A stretch of DNA of 64,000 nucleotides from Akkermansiaceae bacterium (GTDB lineage: Bacteria > Verrucomicrobiota > Verrucomicrobiia > Verrucomicrobiales > Akkermansiaceae): assembly GCA_015062005.1 (NCBI GenBank), contig SUVL01000005.1, forward strand, positions 1-64,000, given 5' to 3'. The position numbers and the translations under genes were made by a program. Position 1 is the stretch's first letter. Each line of letters begins with the position of its first letter. The notes under the pieces are model-generated. The model worked only from the letters and a program-made list of their open reading frames with translations. It had not been told where the DNA came from and ran no database searches. Below are positions 41,240 through 49,634 of the stretch, piece by piece.

Positions 41240-41827
41240 ATGGCTAGCGAAAACCTTCAGGAACTCGAGACAAATTTCATGTGCGACCCGGATGCAGACG
41301 GTGGATTCGTCTACACCACGGTAGAGGCCGCCATTAACTGGATGCACAAATACTCCATGTGGCCCATGCCCATGGGTACCTCCTGCTGCGCCATCGAATA
41401 CATGGCTGCATCCTGCTCCCGTTATGATATTTCCCGCTTCGGTGCAGAAGTAAACCGCTACGCCCCACGCCAGGCCGACTTCATGTTCATCTGCGGCACC
41501 ATTACCTACAAGATGGCCGCACTGGTGCGCCGCATCTGGGACCAGATGCCCGCGCCGAAGTGGTGCATTGCCTGCGGTGCCTGCGCCTGCACCGGCGGCA
41601 TGTTCCGCAGCTACTCCGTGCTGCAGGGGGTAGATAAGATTGTGCCGGTGGACGTGTACATCTCCGGCTGTCCTCCCCGCCCGGAGGCTCTGCTGCAGGG
41701 TCTCATCACGCTGCAGGACAAGATTATGGCAACAGACCACCCGCTCAAGGGCTTCTTCAAGGAGCACGACCTGCGCCAGGCCCAGAACGCCCACACCATC
41801 CCCGCCGGCATCATCACGCAGGACTAA
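41240..41827 (+). CDS. nuoB: NADH-quinone oxidoreductase subunit B
   Basis: NuoB carries the N2 iron-sulfur cluster that passes electrons to quinone in complex I. The 195-residue product has TSCCAIEYMA (adjacent Cys), CGACACTGGMF and VYISGCPPRPEALLQ, the four-cysteine ligand set. Length is standard. It starts an operon with nuoC; nuoA and nuoD are not adjacent. Confidence 0.97.
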   Translation: MASENLQELETNFMCDPDADGGFVYTTVEAAINWMHKYSMWPMPMGTSCCAIEYMAASCSRYDISRFGAEVNRYAPRQADFMFICGTITYKMAALVRRIWDQMPAPKWCIACGACACTGGMFRSYSVLQGVDKIVPVDVYISGCPPRPEALLQGLITLQDKIMATDHPLKGFFKEHDLRQAQNAHTIPAGIITQD

Positions 41828-41848
41828 CCGATTTTTCCTAACGACACC

Positions 41849-42421
41849 ATGAACCTTTCCGAACTTCAGAAAGCCGCTGCTGACAAGATCTGCGCCCGTT
41901 TCCCGCAGATTACCAGCAAGGAATTCCGCGGAGATATCACCCTGACCATTGCCCCGGAGATTCTGACCCAGGCCATGCGCTATGCCAAGGACTCCTGCGG
42001 GTTCGACATGCTTGTGTGCGTTTCCTCCGTCGACCACTTGGGCGAGGAGCCGCGTTTCGAGGTCAACTACACCATCACCCAGGCCGAGACCGGTGCCAAC
42101 CTGCTGGTGCGCACCCCGGTGAGCGAGGCCGAAAACACCGTGCCCAGCATGGTGCCGGTGTGGCGCTCTGCCAACTGGCTGGAGCGTGAGCAGTATGACC
42201 TGATGGGCATTGAGTTTGCCGGGCATCCGGATCTGCGCCGCATCATGATGTGGGAAGGCTACCCCTACCACCCGCTGCGCAAGGATTTCCCCGTAGCCGG
42301 CAAGGATTTCGAACAGGCCGGTGTGGCCTTTACCCAGAAAGCCCCCACGGGCGGCGCGCCGTTCATCACGACGCCTGGTGTCAAGACCGCCGGCGAACGC
42401 GAACCGCGCTCCCGCGGCTGA
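41849..42421 (+). CDS. nuoC: NADH-quinone oxidoreductase subunit C
   Basis: NuoC is the 30-kDa peripheral arm subunit of complex I. The 190-residue product carries ANWLEREQYDLMGIEFAGHP and MMWEGYPYHPLRKDFP, the family signature (ERE.yDl.Gi.f.gHp). It follows nuoB by 21 bases. A Gly/Pro-rich tail of about 25 residues follows. The next gene is a lipoprotein rather than nuoD. Confidence 0.96.
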   Translation: MNLSELQKAAADKICARFPQITSKEFRGDITLTIAPEILTQAMRYAKDSCGFDMLVCVSSVDHLGEEPRFEVNYTITQAETGANLLVRTPVSEAENTVPSMVPVWRSANWLEREQYDLMGIEFAGHPDLRRIMMWEGYPYHPLRKDFPVAGKDFEQAGVAFTQKAPTGGAPFITTPGVKTAGEREPRSRG

Positions 42422-42433
42422 TACCGCCCCCCC

Positions 42434-43024
42434 ATGCGGAGCCTCCCCGGCATCATTACCATTCTGGCTGCAGCCATGCCCCTTCTGGTGGCAAGCTGCA
42501 GCCATTCTGACCCTCGCACCCAGGCGCTCATCGACCTGCGCGATGAAGTGGAGGACCAGCTGGAAGAGCTCGTCCCCGGCGACTGGATTGTAATTGGCCC
42601 CGGCAACGCCCTGCAGCAAGCCGTCACCCTCCCCCAGGTGCAGCATCTGACCGTCAGCGCCACCAATGTGAGCACCCTGCGCCAGACCCTGGATCTCATG
42701 GAGCGGGAAGGCAAGCTCAGCCCCCGCCTGTGGGTCTGCCGCGAGCTGGAGCAGACCGGCAAGCGCAGCACCCCCGGCAACGCACGGCTGCGCACCCACC
42801 TGCAGGAGCTGCTCACCGGCCGCACCCATTTCTCGGTGGATGAGCGTATCATCACCATGCAGCTCAGCGCCCTGAAGCAGCCCCGCAAAGTACTCTTCAT
42901 CCACACGGATACCACCATACCGCACAGCAGCATCGGCATTGAACTCGATTACGCCGGTACACAGTGCATTCCCACCCCGGCCACCAACAGACCAACCTAC
43001 CGCCATGCCGACCTTATCCCCTGA
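42434..43024 (+). CDS. Putative lipoprotein of unknown function
   Basis: A 196-residue product with a lipoprotein signal: hydrophobic start, then LLVASC with the lipobox Cys at about 22. The rest is mixed alpha/beta without a motif I know; text such as VIGPGNALQQAVTLP and HLTVSATNVSTLRQTL hints at a nucleotide- or sugar-binding-type fold but is not diagnostic. It lies 12 bases after nuoC and overlaps the next gene by 20 bases, so it is translated with it. Confidence 0.6.
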   Translation: MRSLPGIITILAAAMPLLVASCSHSDPRTQALIDLRDEVEDQLEELVPGDWIVIGPGNALQQAVTLPQVQHLTVSATNVSTLRQTLDLMEREGKLSPRLWVCRELEQTGKRSTPGNARLRTHLQELLTGRTHFSVDERIITMQLSALKQPRKVLFIHTDTTIPHSSIGIELDYAGTQCIPTPATNRPTYRHADLIP

Positions 43025-43322
43025 CCAAGACCCCGTAGCGCGCGCCCAGGCCTGGGTGGGCGATGCCGTGCTGGCGCTCTATGTGCGCGAGTGGATTCTC
43101 TCCTTCAAAGGAGAGATAGACGGGGCTCTCTTCATCGAATTCACCAGCAACAACTTCCTGCGCCTCACCGGAAACGCCACCGGAGTGGAAGCACAGATCG
43201 GCCGCATCTACAAGGCTGAAGGTTTGGCCGCAGCCAATACCTGGATAGAGGAAAACCTGCGTCCGCGCATGGAACAGAAGCTGCACAAGCTCCGCTCCGT
43301 CCACCCCCACCACAAAAGATAA
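43005..43322 (+). CDS. Mini-RNase III-like protein
   Basis: A 105-residue single RNase III-like domain: AQAWVGDAVLALYVREWIL carries the family's GDAVLxLYVR helix with the metal-binding Asp, and FIEFTSNNFLRL follows. Mini-III (MrnC) matures 23S rRNA in Gram-positives and lacks a dsRNA-binding domain, as here. It is a little shorter than the usual 120-130 residues. The ATG at 43005 is inside the lipoprotein gene. Confidence 0.75.
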   Translation: MPTLSPDQDPVARAQAWVGDAVLALYVREWILSFKGEIDGALFIEFTSNNFLRLTGNATGVEAQIGRIYKAEGLAAANTWIEENLRPRMEQKLHKLRSVHPHHKR

Positions 43323-43331
43323 GATACCCTC

Positions 43332-44090
43332 ATGAAACTCGTCAGCTGGAATGTGAACGGCATACGCGCCACCCTGGGCAAGGGGCTGGCGGAAAAGATG
43401 GACGCCCTGCAGCCGGATATCCTCTGCCTGCAGGAAGTAAAAGCCCGCCCGGAGCAAGTAAGCGACCTGTGGCTGGCCAGCTGGCCGCACACGCTGTGGA
43501 ACCCCGCCCAGCGCCCGGGCTATTCCGGGGTACTCATCCTGTCCAAGGTAGAGCCACTCACCACCACCCTGGGCATCGGCTGCCCGGAGCATGATGCAGA
43601 GGGCCGCGTGGCGACCATGGAATTTGCCGATTTCTACCTGGTGAACTGCTACACCCCGAACTCCCAGAACGAGCTTGCCCGCCTGCCCTACCGCCAGGAA
43701 TGGGATGCCGCCTTCCGCTCCTATGTGGCCGGGCTGGCAGAGAAGAAGCCCGTCATCTTCTGCGGTGACCTGAACGTGGCGCACGAGGAAATTGACCTGG
43801 CCCGTCCCGCTGCCAACCACTTCTCCGCCGGCTTCTCGGATGAGGAGCGCGCCGGGTTCACCGAGCTGCTGAATGCCGGTTTTGCGGATACCTTCCGCCG
43901 CCTGCACCCGGATGCACGAGATGCCTACTCCTGGTGGAGTTTCCGCGGTGGTGCGCGCGCCCGGAACGTGGGGTGGCGTATCGACTACTTCTGCGTTTCC
44001 GAATCCATGCTGCCACGCGTGCAGAGCGCTGAGATTCACGCCGATATCACCGGGTCGGATCACTGCCCGGTCTCCATCACCTTGAATTAA
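43332..44090 (+). CDS. xthA: Exodeoxyribonuclease III / AP endonuclease
   Basis: A 252-residue ExoIII-family enzyme that cuts at abasic sites in base-excision repair. MKLVSWNVNGIRA, LCLQEVKA (metal-binding Glu), GDLNVAHEEIDLARP, YSWWSFRGGARARNVGWRID and TGSDHCPVSI (active-site Asp-His) are all present in order. Length fits the family. It sits 9 bases after the Mini-III gene. Confidence 0.97.
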   Translation: MKLVSWNVNGIRATLGKGLAEKMDALQPDILCLQEVKARPEQVSDLWLASWPHTLWNPAQRPGYSGVLILSKVEPLTTTLGIGCPEHDAEGRVATMEFADFYLVNCYTPNSQNELARLPYRQEWDAAFRSYVAGLAEKKPVIFCGDLNVAHEEIDLARPAANHFSAGFSDEERAGFTELLNAGFADTFRRLHPDARDAYSWWSFRGGARARNVGWRIDYFCVSESMLPRVQSAEIHADITGSDHCPVSITLN

Positions 44091-44108
44091 TAAAGAATTG
44101 ATTAACGC

Positions 44109-44780
44109 ATGAAACCACTTACCAAACTGGGAGAAAAGGCCCTGGAAAACGGCTCCGTGTGGGAGCTCTGGGAGCGCGATGGCGTGCTCACCCTGCAGCT
44201 GGACGGCATGCCCTGCGCCAACTCCTTCACCTACGGCAGCGAAGAGGCTATGGCCGAGCTCGCCACCTCCCCCATCACCCGTGCCGGGCAGCCCTGCATC
44301 ATGATAGCCGGGCTGGGGCTGGGCTACGGTCTGGCCAAGGCCATGCAGTGCCTCCCCAAGGATAAAGCCCGCTTCATCGTGGCGGAACCCGTGGCGGAAA
44401 TCGTGAAATGGAACCGCGAGCACGGCGAAAACAAGGCGCTCTGGGAAGACAAGCGCGTTTCCACCGAGCCTGCCAGCGCAGCTGAACTCTGCCGCAAACG
44501 CACCGGCTCGCTGCATGCGATTCTGCTGCGCAGCGCGCACACCCGCTGCGAGATGACACTGGGCGATGCCCAGGCCTACTTCAACGCCCTGAAGGGTGGC
44601 AGCCTGCTGGTCATCAACCTCTCCAAGGCTGATAAGCGCCTGGAAGCCACGCTGCGCCGCGCCGGGTTCGAGGTCAGCACCACTGCCGTTCCCGCCTCCT
44701 CCAAGGGCAAACAACTGCGCCTGCACACCCTGGTGCTGGCCCGCCGCGGGCGCTTTGTTCCCTTCGCAGAGCGCGCGTAA
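44109..44780 (+). CDS. SAM-dependent methyltransferase-like / spermidine-synthase-fold protein
   Basis: A 223-residue protein with a Rossmann methyltransferase pattern: IMIAGLGLGYGLAKAM (GxGxG loop), FIVAEPVAEIVKW (acidic residue for the adenosyl ribose) and the start GVLTLQLDGMPCANSF, reminiscent of spermidine synthases. Key residues for aminopropyl transfer are not clear, so the reaction is open. It shares the nuoB-ispE operon, with 18-base gaps on either side. Confidence 0.65.
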   Translation: MKPLTKLGEKALENGSVWELWERDGVLTLQLDGMPCANSFTYGSEEAMAELATSPITRAGQPCIMIAGLGLGYGLAKAMQCLPKDKARFIVAEPVAEIVKWNREHGENKALWEDKRVSTEPASAAELCRKRTGSLHAILLRSAHTRCEMTLGDAQAYFNALKGGSLLVINLSKADKRLEATLRRAGFEVSTTAVPASSKGKQLRLHTLVLARRGRFVPFAERA

Positions 44781-44798
44781 TTCCTCCGCCTCACCGCC

Positions 44799-45221
44799 AT
44801 GCAGTTTCCCTTCTACAAGCGCCGCATTCCCACCCTGGAAGAACTCCAGGAGCAGCGCGATATACGCACAAAGGGCATTCATGGCATGCTCAAGGTTTCC
44901 GGCATCATCTTCCTGGTGCTGGTGGCTCTCATCGCCTCCGTGTTCCTGCTCACCCCCATCCTGGAACTGCACCTGCTGGAGCAGGAACGCACCCGCGCCG
45001 AACAACAGCTCAAACGGGCCAAGGCCGTAGAAGCAGAAGCCTACAACAAACTCCTCTGGATGGCTGACCCGGAATACTTCGAGCAGGTAGCCCGCGACCG
45101 CGCCAACATGGCCAAAGACGGCGAACACGTCATCCGCCGCCCCTCAGCCGAGGAACTCCAGCAGATGGAAAAGGAAGCCCAGAAAAAACAACAGCCGCGC
45201 AAGAAAAAACGCCGCGATTAA
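44799..45221 (+). CDS. Septum formation initiator family protein (FtsB/DivIC-like)
   Basis: A 140-residue bitopic protein: basic N-terminus, one membrane segment (about 32-53, VSGIIFLVLVALIASVFLL), then a coiled coil (HLLEQERTRAEQQLKRA) and the YFEQVARDRANMAKDGE stretch typical of FtsB/DivIC. Such proteins link FtsL/FtsQ in the divisome. It ends in a strongly basic tail (KKKQ...KKKRRD). The fold assignment rests on length, topology and that motif. Confidence 0.78.
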   Translation: MQFPFYKRRIPTLEELQEQRDIRTKGIHGMLKVSGIIFLVLVALIASVFLLTPILELHLLEQERTRAEQQLKRAKAVEAEAYNKLLWMADPEYFEQVARDRANMAKDGEHVIRRPSAEELQQMEKEAQKKQQPRKKKRRD

Positions 45222-45246
45222 CTCTCATCCCCCCTCACCCATTACC

Positions 45247-46098
45247 ATGTCTACTTACCAGGCACCGGCAAAAATCAACCTTTCCCTGCGCGTCCAGAAC
45301 AAAGTGCGCGAAGATGGCTACCACAATGTGGATATCCTGATGGCCCCCATCGACCTGTACGACACGCTCGACTTCCACAACTCCCGCACCACCACCTTGC
45401 TCTGCGATACCCCCGGTGTGCCCACCGATGAAAGCAACCTGGTATTCAAAGCCATCCGCGAATTTGAAAAGGTGTACGGCCGCAAAGCCAAGCAGCGCAT
45501 CACCCTCACCAAAAACATACCGCACGGAGCCGGGCTCGGCGGCGGCAGCAGCGATGCCGCCATCACCCTCCAGGCAGTAAATGAGATTCTCGGCACCAAC
45601 TACGAGCTGGAAGAACTCAGCACCATGGCCACTGCCCTCGGCAGCGATGTGCCCTACTTCCTCACCCCCACCATCTGCCGCTGCAAAGGGCGCGGTGAGA
45701 TTGTGACCCCCGTGCCTGAGCTTGCCGGGTGGAGCAGCCCCATCGTGCTGCTCAAACCCGCCTTCGGCGTGAGCACCCCCACCGCCTACAAGGGCCTCAC
45801 CTGCAGCCGCCGCCTCAAGGGAATCAACTACGGCGCCCAGAAAGTGGACGACATTACCCTGGTGAACGACCTGGAGCGACCGGTCTTTGCCAAGTTCCCC
45901 ATCCTGGCCCGCATGAAGCACTGGCTGCTGGAGCAGCCCGGCACCCGCGCCGCCCTCATGAGCGGCAGCGGCTCCACCATGTTCGCCCTCACCGAAACCC
46001 CGGAGCAGGCCCGCGCAATAGCCGCCCGCGCCCTTCAGGAGATTGACCCCAACCTCTTCACCCACTGCGGCACCGTCAATCCCCAGTCCAAGGCTTAA
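45247..46098 (+). CDS. ispE: 4-diphosphocytidyl-2-C-methyl-D-erythritol kinase
   Basis: IspE phosphorylates CDP-ME in the MEP pathway of isoprenoid synthesis. The 283-residue GHMP kinase has YQAPAKINLSLRV, the ATP loop PHGAGLGGGSSDAA and a C-terminal MSGSGSTMFAL. Length is typical. It is the last gene of the nuoB operon and ends 5 bases before a palindromic element that may serve as its 3' end. Confidence 0.96.
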   Translation: MSTYQAPAKINLSLRVQNKVREDGYHNVDILMAPIDLYDTLDFHNSRTTTLLCDTPGVPTDESNLVFKAIREFEKVYGRKAKQRITLTKNIPHGAGLGGGSSDAAITLQAVNEILGTNYELEELSTMATALGSDVPYFLTPTICRCKGRGEIVTPVPELAGWSSPIVLLKPAFGVSTPTAYKGLTCSRRLKGINYGAQKVDDITLVNDLERPVFAKFPILARMKHWLLEQPGTRAALMSGSGSTMFALTETPEQARAIAARALQEIDPNLFTHCGTVNPQSKA

Positions 46099-46103
46099 TT
46101 TAC

Positions 46104-46225
46104 TCGATAAATTGATGTTTGTCGTTGTCGGGGCACGGGACTTCAGTCCCGAAATAACGGTGCGTCCAATCGGGACTGAAGTCCCGTGCTCCGACAGAGT
46201 TCCCCCACAAATTCCAACTTATCGG
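46104..46225. repeat. Dispersed palindromic element, copy 3
   Basis: Same arms as copies at 10829 and 31971, with one change in the loop (CGTCC for CTTCC). This copy shows the outer inverted ends best: CGATAAATTG at 46104 and CAACTTATCG at the right. Confidence 0.9.
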
Positions 46226-46267
46226 GTAGCCCTGAGTTTTCGGAGGTGCAATAAGTTAATGATAAGC

Positions 46268-46309
46268 AAAAAAACGCACCGGGCAGGAAACGTGCTCCGC
46301 CCGGTGCGT
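46268..46309 (-). terminator. Terminator of metY
   Basis: Stem ACGCACCGGGC/GCCCGGTGCGT; the minus strand continues into a run of seven T. Confidence 0.8.
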
Positions 46310-46329
46310 GTTGGAAATGAGAGTGTGGT

Positions 46330-47604
46330 TTAAATCTGAGCCAGGGCCTGCTTGAGGTCATCGATGATGTCGTCGGCATCCTCGATACCCACGGAGAAGC
46401 GGATAAGGTCGGGCTTCACGCCGGCTTCGATGAGCTGCTGGTCGGTGAGCTGGCGGTGGGTGTGGCTGGCGGGGTGGAGCACACAGGTGCGGGCATCGGC
46501 CACGTGGGTCACGATGGCGCAGAGCTTGAGGCTGTCCATAAACTTGATGGCGCGCTCGCGCCCCCCCTTGATGCCGAAGGTCACCACGCCGCAGGTGCGG
46601 CCGCCGTCGAACTGCTTCTGGGCAAGCTCGTAGTACTTGTTGTCCGGCAGGCCGGCGTAGTTGCTCCAGGCCACATCGTCCTGGGTGGAGAGGAACTCGG
46701 CCACCTTCTGGGCGTTCTCGCAGTGGCGGGGCACTCGCAGGTGCAGCGTCTCCAGGCCCAGGTTGAGCAGGAACGCATTCATGGGGGAGGGAATGGAACC
46801 CAGGTCGCGCATGAGCTGCACCGTACACTTGGTGATGTAGGCGCCGGCGCCGAAGGCCTCCGTGTACACCAGGCCGTGGTAGGAATCATCCGGCGTAGTC
46901 AGCCCGGGGAACTTGTCGGCATGGGCATTCCAGTCAAACTTACCGCTGTCCACCACGACACCGCCCACCTGGGTAGCGTGACCATCCATGTACTTGGTGG
47001 TGGAGTGAATCACGATATCGGCACCGTGCTCGAAGGGGCGGCAGTTAATCGGCGTGGCGAAGGTGTTATCCACAATCAGCGGCACGCCGTTCTTGTGGGC
47101 GATGCGGGCCATCTTCTCAATATCCAGCACCTGCAGGGAGGGGTTCGAGATGGTCTCGCCGAACACGCACTTCGTATTCGGGCGGAACGCCTTCTGGATT
47201 TCCTCTTCCGGGGCGTCCTGGTCCACAAAGGTGCAGTCGATGCCGAACTTCTTGAAGGTCACGGCAAACAGGTTGAAAGTACCTCCGTAAAGAGCGCTGG
47301 TACACACAAAGTGGTCTCCGGCCTCGCAGATATTGAACACAGAGTAGAAGGAAGCTGCCTGGCCAGATGAGGTCAGAATAGCAGCCACGCCGCCTTCCAG
47401 CTCTGCAATCTTCTTGGCCACACACTCATTTGTGGGGTTCTGCAGGCGGGTGTAGAAGAACCCGGCTTCCTCCAGGTCAAACAAGCGGGCCATCTGCTCG
47501 CTGGTCTCGTAACGGAACGTGGTCGACTGGTAAATAGGCAGCACGCGGGGCTCTCCCTTGCCCGGCTGCCAACCGCTCTGGACACAAATGGTGGATGTCT
47601 TCAT
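46330..47604 (-). CDS. metY: O-acetylhomoserine sulfhydrylase (MetY family)
   Basis: This PLP enzyme makes homocysteine from O-acetylhomoserine and sulfide. The 424-residue product starts TSTICVQSGWQPGKGEPRV and carries TRLQNPTNECVAKKIAELEGG, SSGQAASFY, LIVDNTFATPINCRPFEHGADIV and HSTTKYMDGH with the PLP lysine. Length near 425 and the QNPT motif favour MetY over MetB/MetC. It has its own promoter and terminator. Confidence 0.93.
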   Translation of the reverse strand: MKTSTICVQSGWQPGKGEPRVLPIYQSTTFRYETSEQMARLFDLEEAGFFYTRLQNPTNECVAKKIAELEGGVAAILTSSGQAASFYSVFNICEAGDHFVCTSALYGGTFNLFAVTFKKFGIDCTFVDQDAPEEEIQKAFRPNTKCVFGETISNPSLQVLDIEKMARIAHKNGVPLIVDNTFATPINCRPFEHGADIVIHSTTKYMDGHATQVGGVVVDSGKFDWNAHADKFPGLTTPDDSYHGLVYTEAFGAGAYITKCTVQLMRDLGSIPSPMNAFLLNLGLETLHLRVPRHCENAQKVAEFLSTQDDVAWSNYAGLPDNKYYELAQKQFDGGRTCGVVTFGIKGGRERAIKFMDSLKLCAIVTHVADARTCVLHPASHTHRQLTDQQLIEAGVKPDLIRFSVGIEDADDIIDDLKQALAQI

Positions 47605-47616
47605 AACTTGCCGCCG

Positions 47617-47645
47617 AGTATAGCATTCTGCGGATTACCGCACAA
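47617..47645 (-). promoter_or_regulatory. Promoter of metY
   Basis: Minus strand TTGTGC (47645-47640) and TATACT (47622-47617), 17 bases apart. Confidence 0.6.
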
Positions 47646-47684
47646 GCATACTGACATAGAAACCCGCAGCAAATTATCACCGGC

Positions 47685-48734
47685 TCATTTAGTGAGGGCA
47701 ACTGCCCGCAAGAAGGCGGGGCAGAAACGGCGCAGCAGGAAGAACAAGCCGCTGCATATCGCCAGAATCACCAGCGGCATATAGAGGCACTGGATCCCGG
47801 TGAACTTGCCACCGTAAGAACCGGTAATGGCGAGGCGCAGCGCATGCAGCACGATGTAGTGCGTCACGTAGATGAAGAAGGAAGCCGGGGCCAGGGCCAC
47901 CACGGCGCGGCAGAAGCGCGGCAGGTACTGCTCGCACAGCGCGCCGATACCCATGGTGCAGCTCACCCCCAGCAGCACCAGCGCACTGCTCTGCACCGGC
48001 GGATAGAAGCCGAACAGATATACCAGCGGCAGCAGCAGCAGCGCCGCCACCACCGGGGCCCAGGCATAGCCGCGCACCCAGGCCGTGAACTGCGCAAAGT
48101 CCGCATGGCGGCGAATCCAGAGCCCCAGCGAATAGAAGCCCAGCGCCAGGATGCTCTCATACAAACGGAAAGGCAGCCAGCCCACGTACCAGGACTTGTG
48201 GCTGCGGGCGGTCTCGAAATCGCGGGCGCAGAGCACATCACTCCCCGCGAAGCAGAGCAGCACCAGCACCAGCAGCAGCTTGCCCGGCAGCCGCTGCAGC
48301 AGCGGGCTGAAGAGCGCCAGCAGAATCAGCGTGCGCAGAAACCACAGCGGCACGTTGTCAAAATCCCAGTAGCACCAGTTGAGAAGCCCCATTTCCCGCG
48401 GCACCAGCTCCCAGCTGAACCAGCTGAAATCCCCCGCCAGCGTCTGCCCCCAGTGCATCATGGGCTGCAGCAGCAGGATGGAGGCCACCGCCGTCCAGAA
48501 AATGAAAGGCACCAGCAGCGTGCGCGTGCGCTTCCAATCCAGCCACTGCCCTGCTGCCGCCTTATGCGTAAAATACCCCGCCGCCAGGAAGAAGAAGAAA
48601 ATCAGGCTGCGGTAGTTGAACAGGTCGATGATGTAGTTGAAGCTGCCATACGGCCGGTCCACGTGGCGCAGCACCACGAAGAATGCCGTCCACACGCGGC
48701 AGAAATCTATCCATTGAATGCGTGAGGACGGCAT
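47685..48734 (-). CDS. Acyltransferase 3 family membrane protein
   Basis: A 349-residue polytopic protein starting RIQWIDFCRVWTAFFVVLRH, the first-helix signature of acyltransferase 3 (OafA-like) with the catalytic His. About ten hydrophobic segments follow. Relatives O-acetylate sugars of the surface or peptidoglycan. The start is 18 bases after pssA, so both may be in one operon. Substrate is unknown. Confidence 0.85.
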   Translation of the reverse strand: MPSSRIQWIDFCRVWTAFFVVLRHVDRPYGSFNYIIDLFNYRSLIFFFFLAAGYFTHKAAAGQWLDWKRTRTLLVPFIFWTAVASILLLQPMMHWGQTLAGDFSWFSWELVPREMGLLNWCYWDFDNVPLWFLRTLILLALFSPLLQRLPGKLLLVLVLLCFAGSDVLCARDFETARSHKSWYVGWLPFRLYESILALGFYSLGLWIRRHADFAQFTAWVRGYAWAPVVAALLLLPLVYLFGFYPPVQSSALVLLGVSCTMGIGALCEQYLPRFCRAVVALAPASFFIYVTHYIVLHALRLAITGSYGGKFTGIQCLYMPLVILAICSGLFFLLRRFCPAFLRAVALTK

Positions 48735-48752
48735 AAGCTGAGGAAATGAGGA

Positions 48753-49598
48753 TTAAATCTGGGCCTCGTCCTCATCATCATCCGCAGCCTCAATGGCGCG
48801 GCGCATGCGGCGGGTCAGGAAGGGGCGCACCACCAGGCCGTAGCCCAGGTAGCACACGAAGACGAAAGCCGGTGCAATCCAGGGGAAGAAGATGAAGGCG
48901 CAGATGACGACAACCGCCATGAGGATGGCCATGGCCGTGCCCTTCTTCTCAAAGTTCACATGCTTGAAGCTGGGGTAGATGACGCGGCTCATCATCAGGA
49001 TGGCCACCACGGCCATGACAGCGGCCATGATGTACTGCCACACCGGGGGAATGATGAGATTGCGGTTGGAGGTAAGGTCAATCACCAGGTACATGGTGCT
49101 CACCACCGCACCGGCAGCCATGGGCACCGGCAGCCCCACAAAGTCCATGCTCTGGTTCGGCTTCTTAGGGGCGGCGGCCATGCAGTTGAAGCGGGCCAGG
49201 CGCAGCGCCGCGCACAGCAGGTACAGCACCGCAATAGCCCAGCCCAGATAAGGCACATCCAGGTTGAACAGCACGGCCTGAGCCAGCAGCATAGCCGGAG
49301 CAATACCGAAGGAGACCACATCGGCAATGGAGTCGAACTCGCGGCCGAAGGGGCCGTCGCTCTTGCACATGCGGGCCACGCGGCCATCCAGCAGGTCGAA
49401 GATGCAGGCGGCAAAGATGAGGTAGGTGGCGTGCTGGTAGTGCACGAAGGCCTCTTCTGTGCCAGAGGGGAACTTCATACCCTCAAAGATGGTGAGGATA
49501 GCGAAGAAACCGCAGAGGAGGTTGCCGGCCGTGAGCAGGTTCGGCAACACCGGAATCTTGGGTTCATCCGGATAAACCGGGGGCTGGGGAGTAGACAT
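48753..49598 (-). CDS. pssA: CDP-diacylglycerol-serine O-phosphatidyltransferase
   Basis: A 281-residue membrane enzyme of the CDP-alcohol phosphotransferase family. The motif DGRVARMCKSDGPFGREFDS followed by IAD (DGxxAR...GxxxDxxxD) is complete; the N-terminus IPVLPNLLTAGNLLCGFFAI is typical of PssA type II. It makes phosphatidylserine for phosphatidylethanolamine. A second CDP-alcohol reaction cannot be excluded, but length and N-terminus favour serine. It is 36 bases after alaS. Confidence 0.9.
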   Translation of the reverse strand: MSTPQPPVYPDEPKIPVLPNLLTAGNLLCGFFAILTIFEGMKFPSGTEEAFVHYQHATYLIFAACIFDLLDGRVARMCKSDGPFGREFDSIADVVSFGIAPAMLLAQAVLFNLDVPYLGWAIAVLYLLCAALRLARFNCMAAAPKKPNQSMDFVGLPVPMAAGAVVSTMYLVIDLTSNRNLIIPPVWQYIMAAVMAVVAILMMSRVIYPSFKHVNFEKKGTAMAILMAVVVICAFIFFPWIAPAFVFVCYLGYGLVVRPFLTRRMRRAIEAADDDEDEAQI

Positions 49599-49634
49599 GT
49601 TGTTTCGTTTCTATTGGTTTGGTAAGTGTATCAT

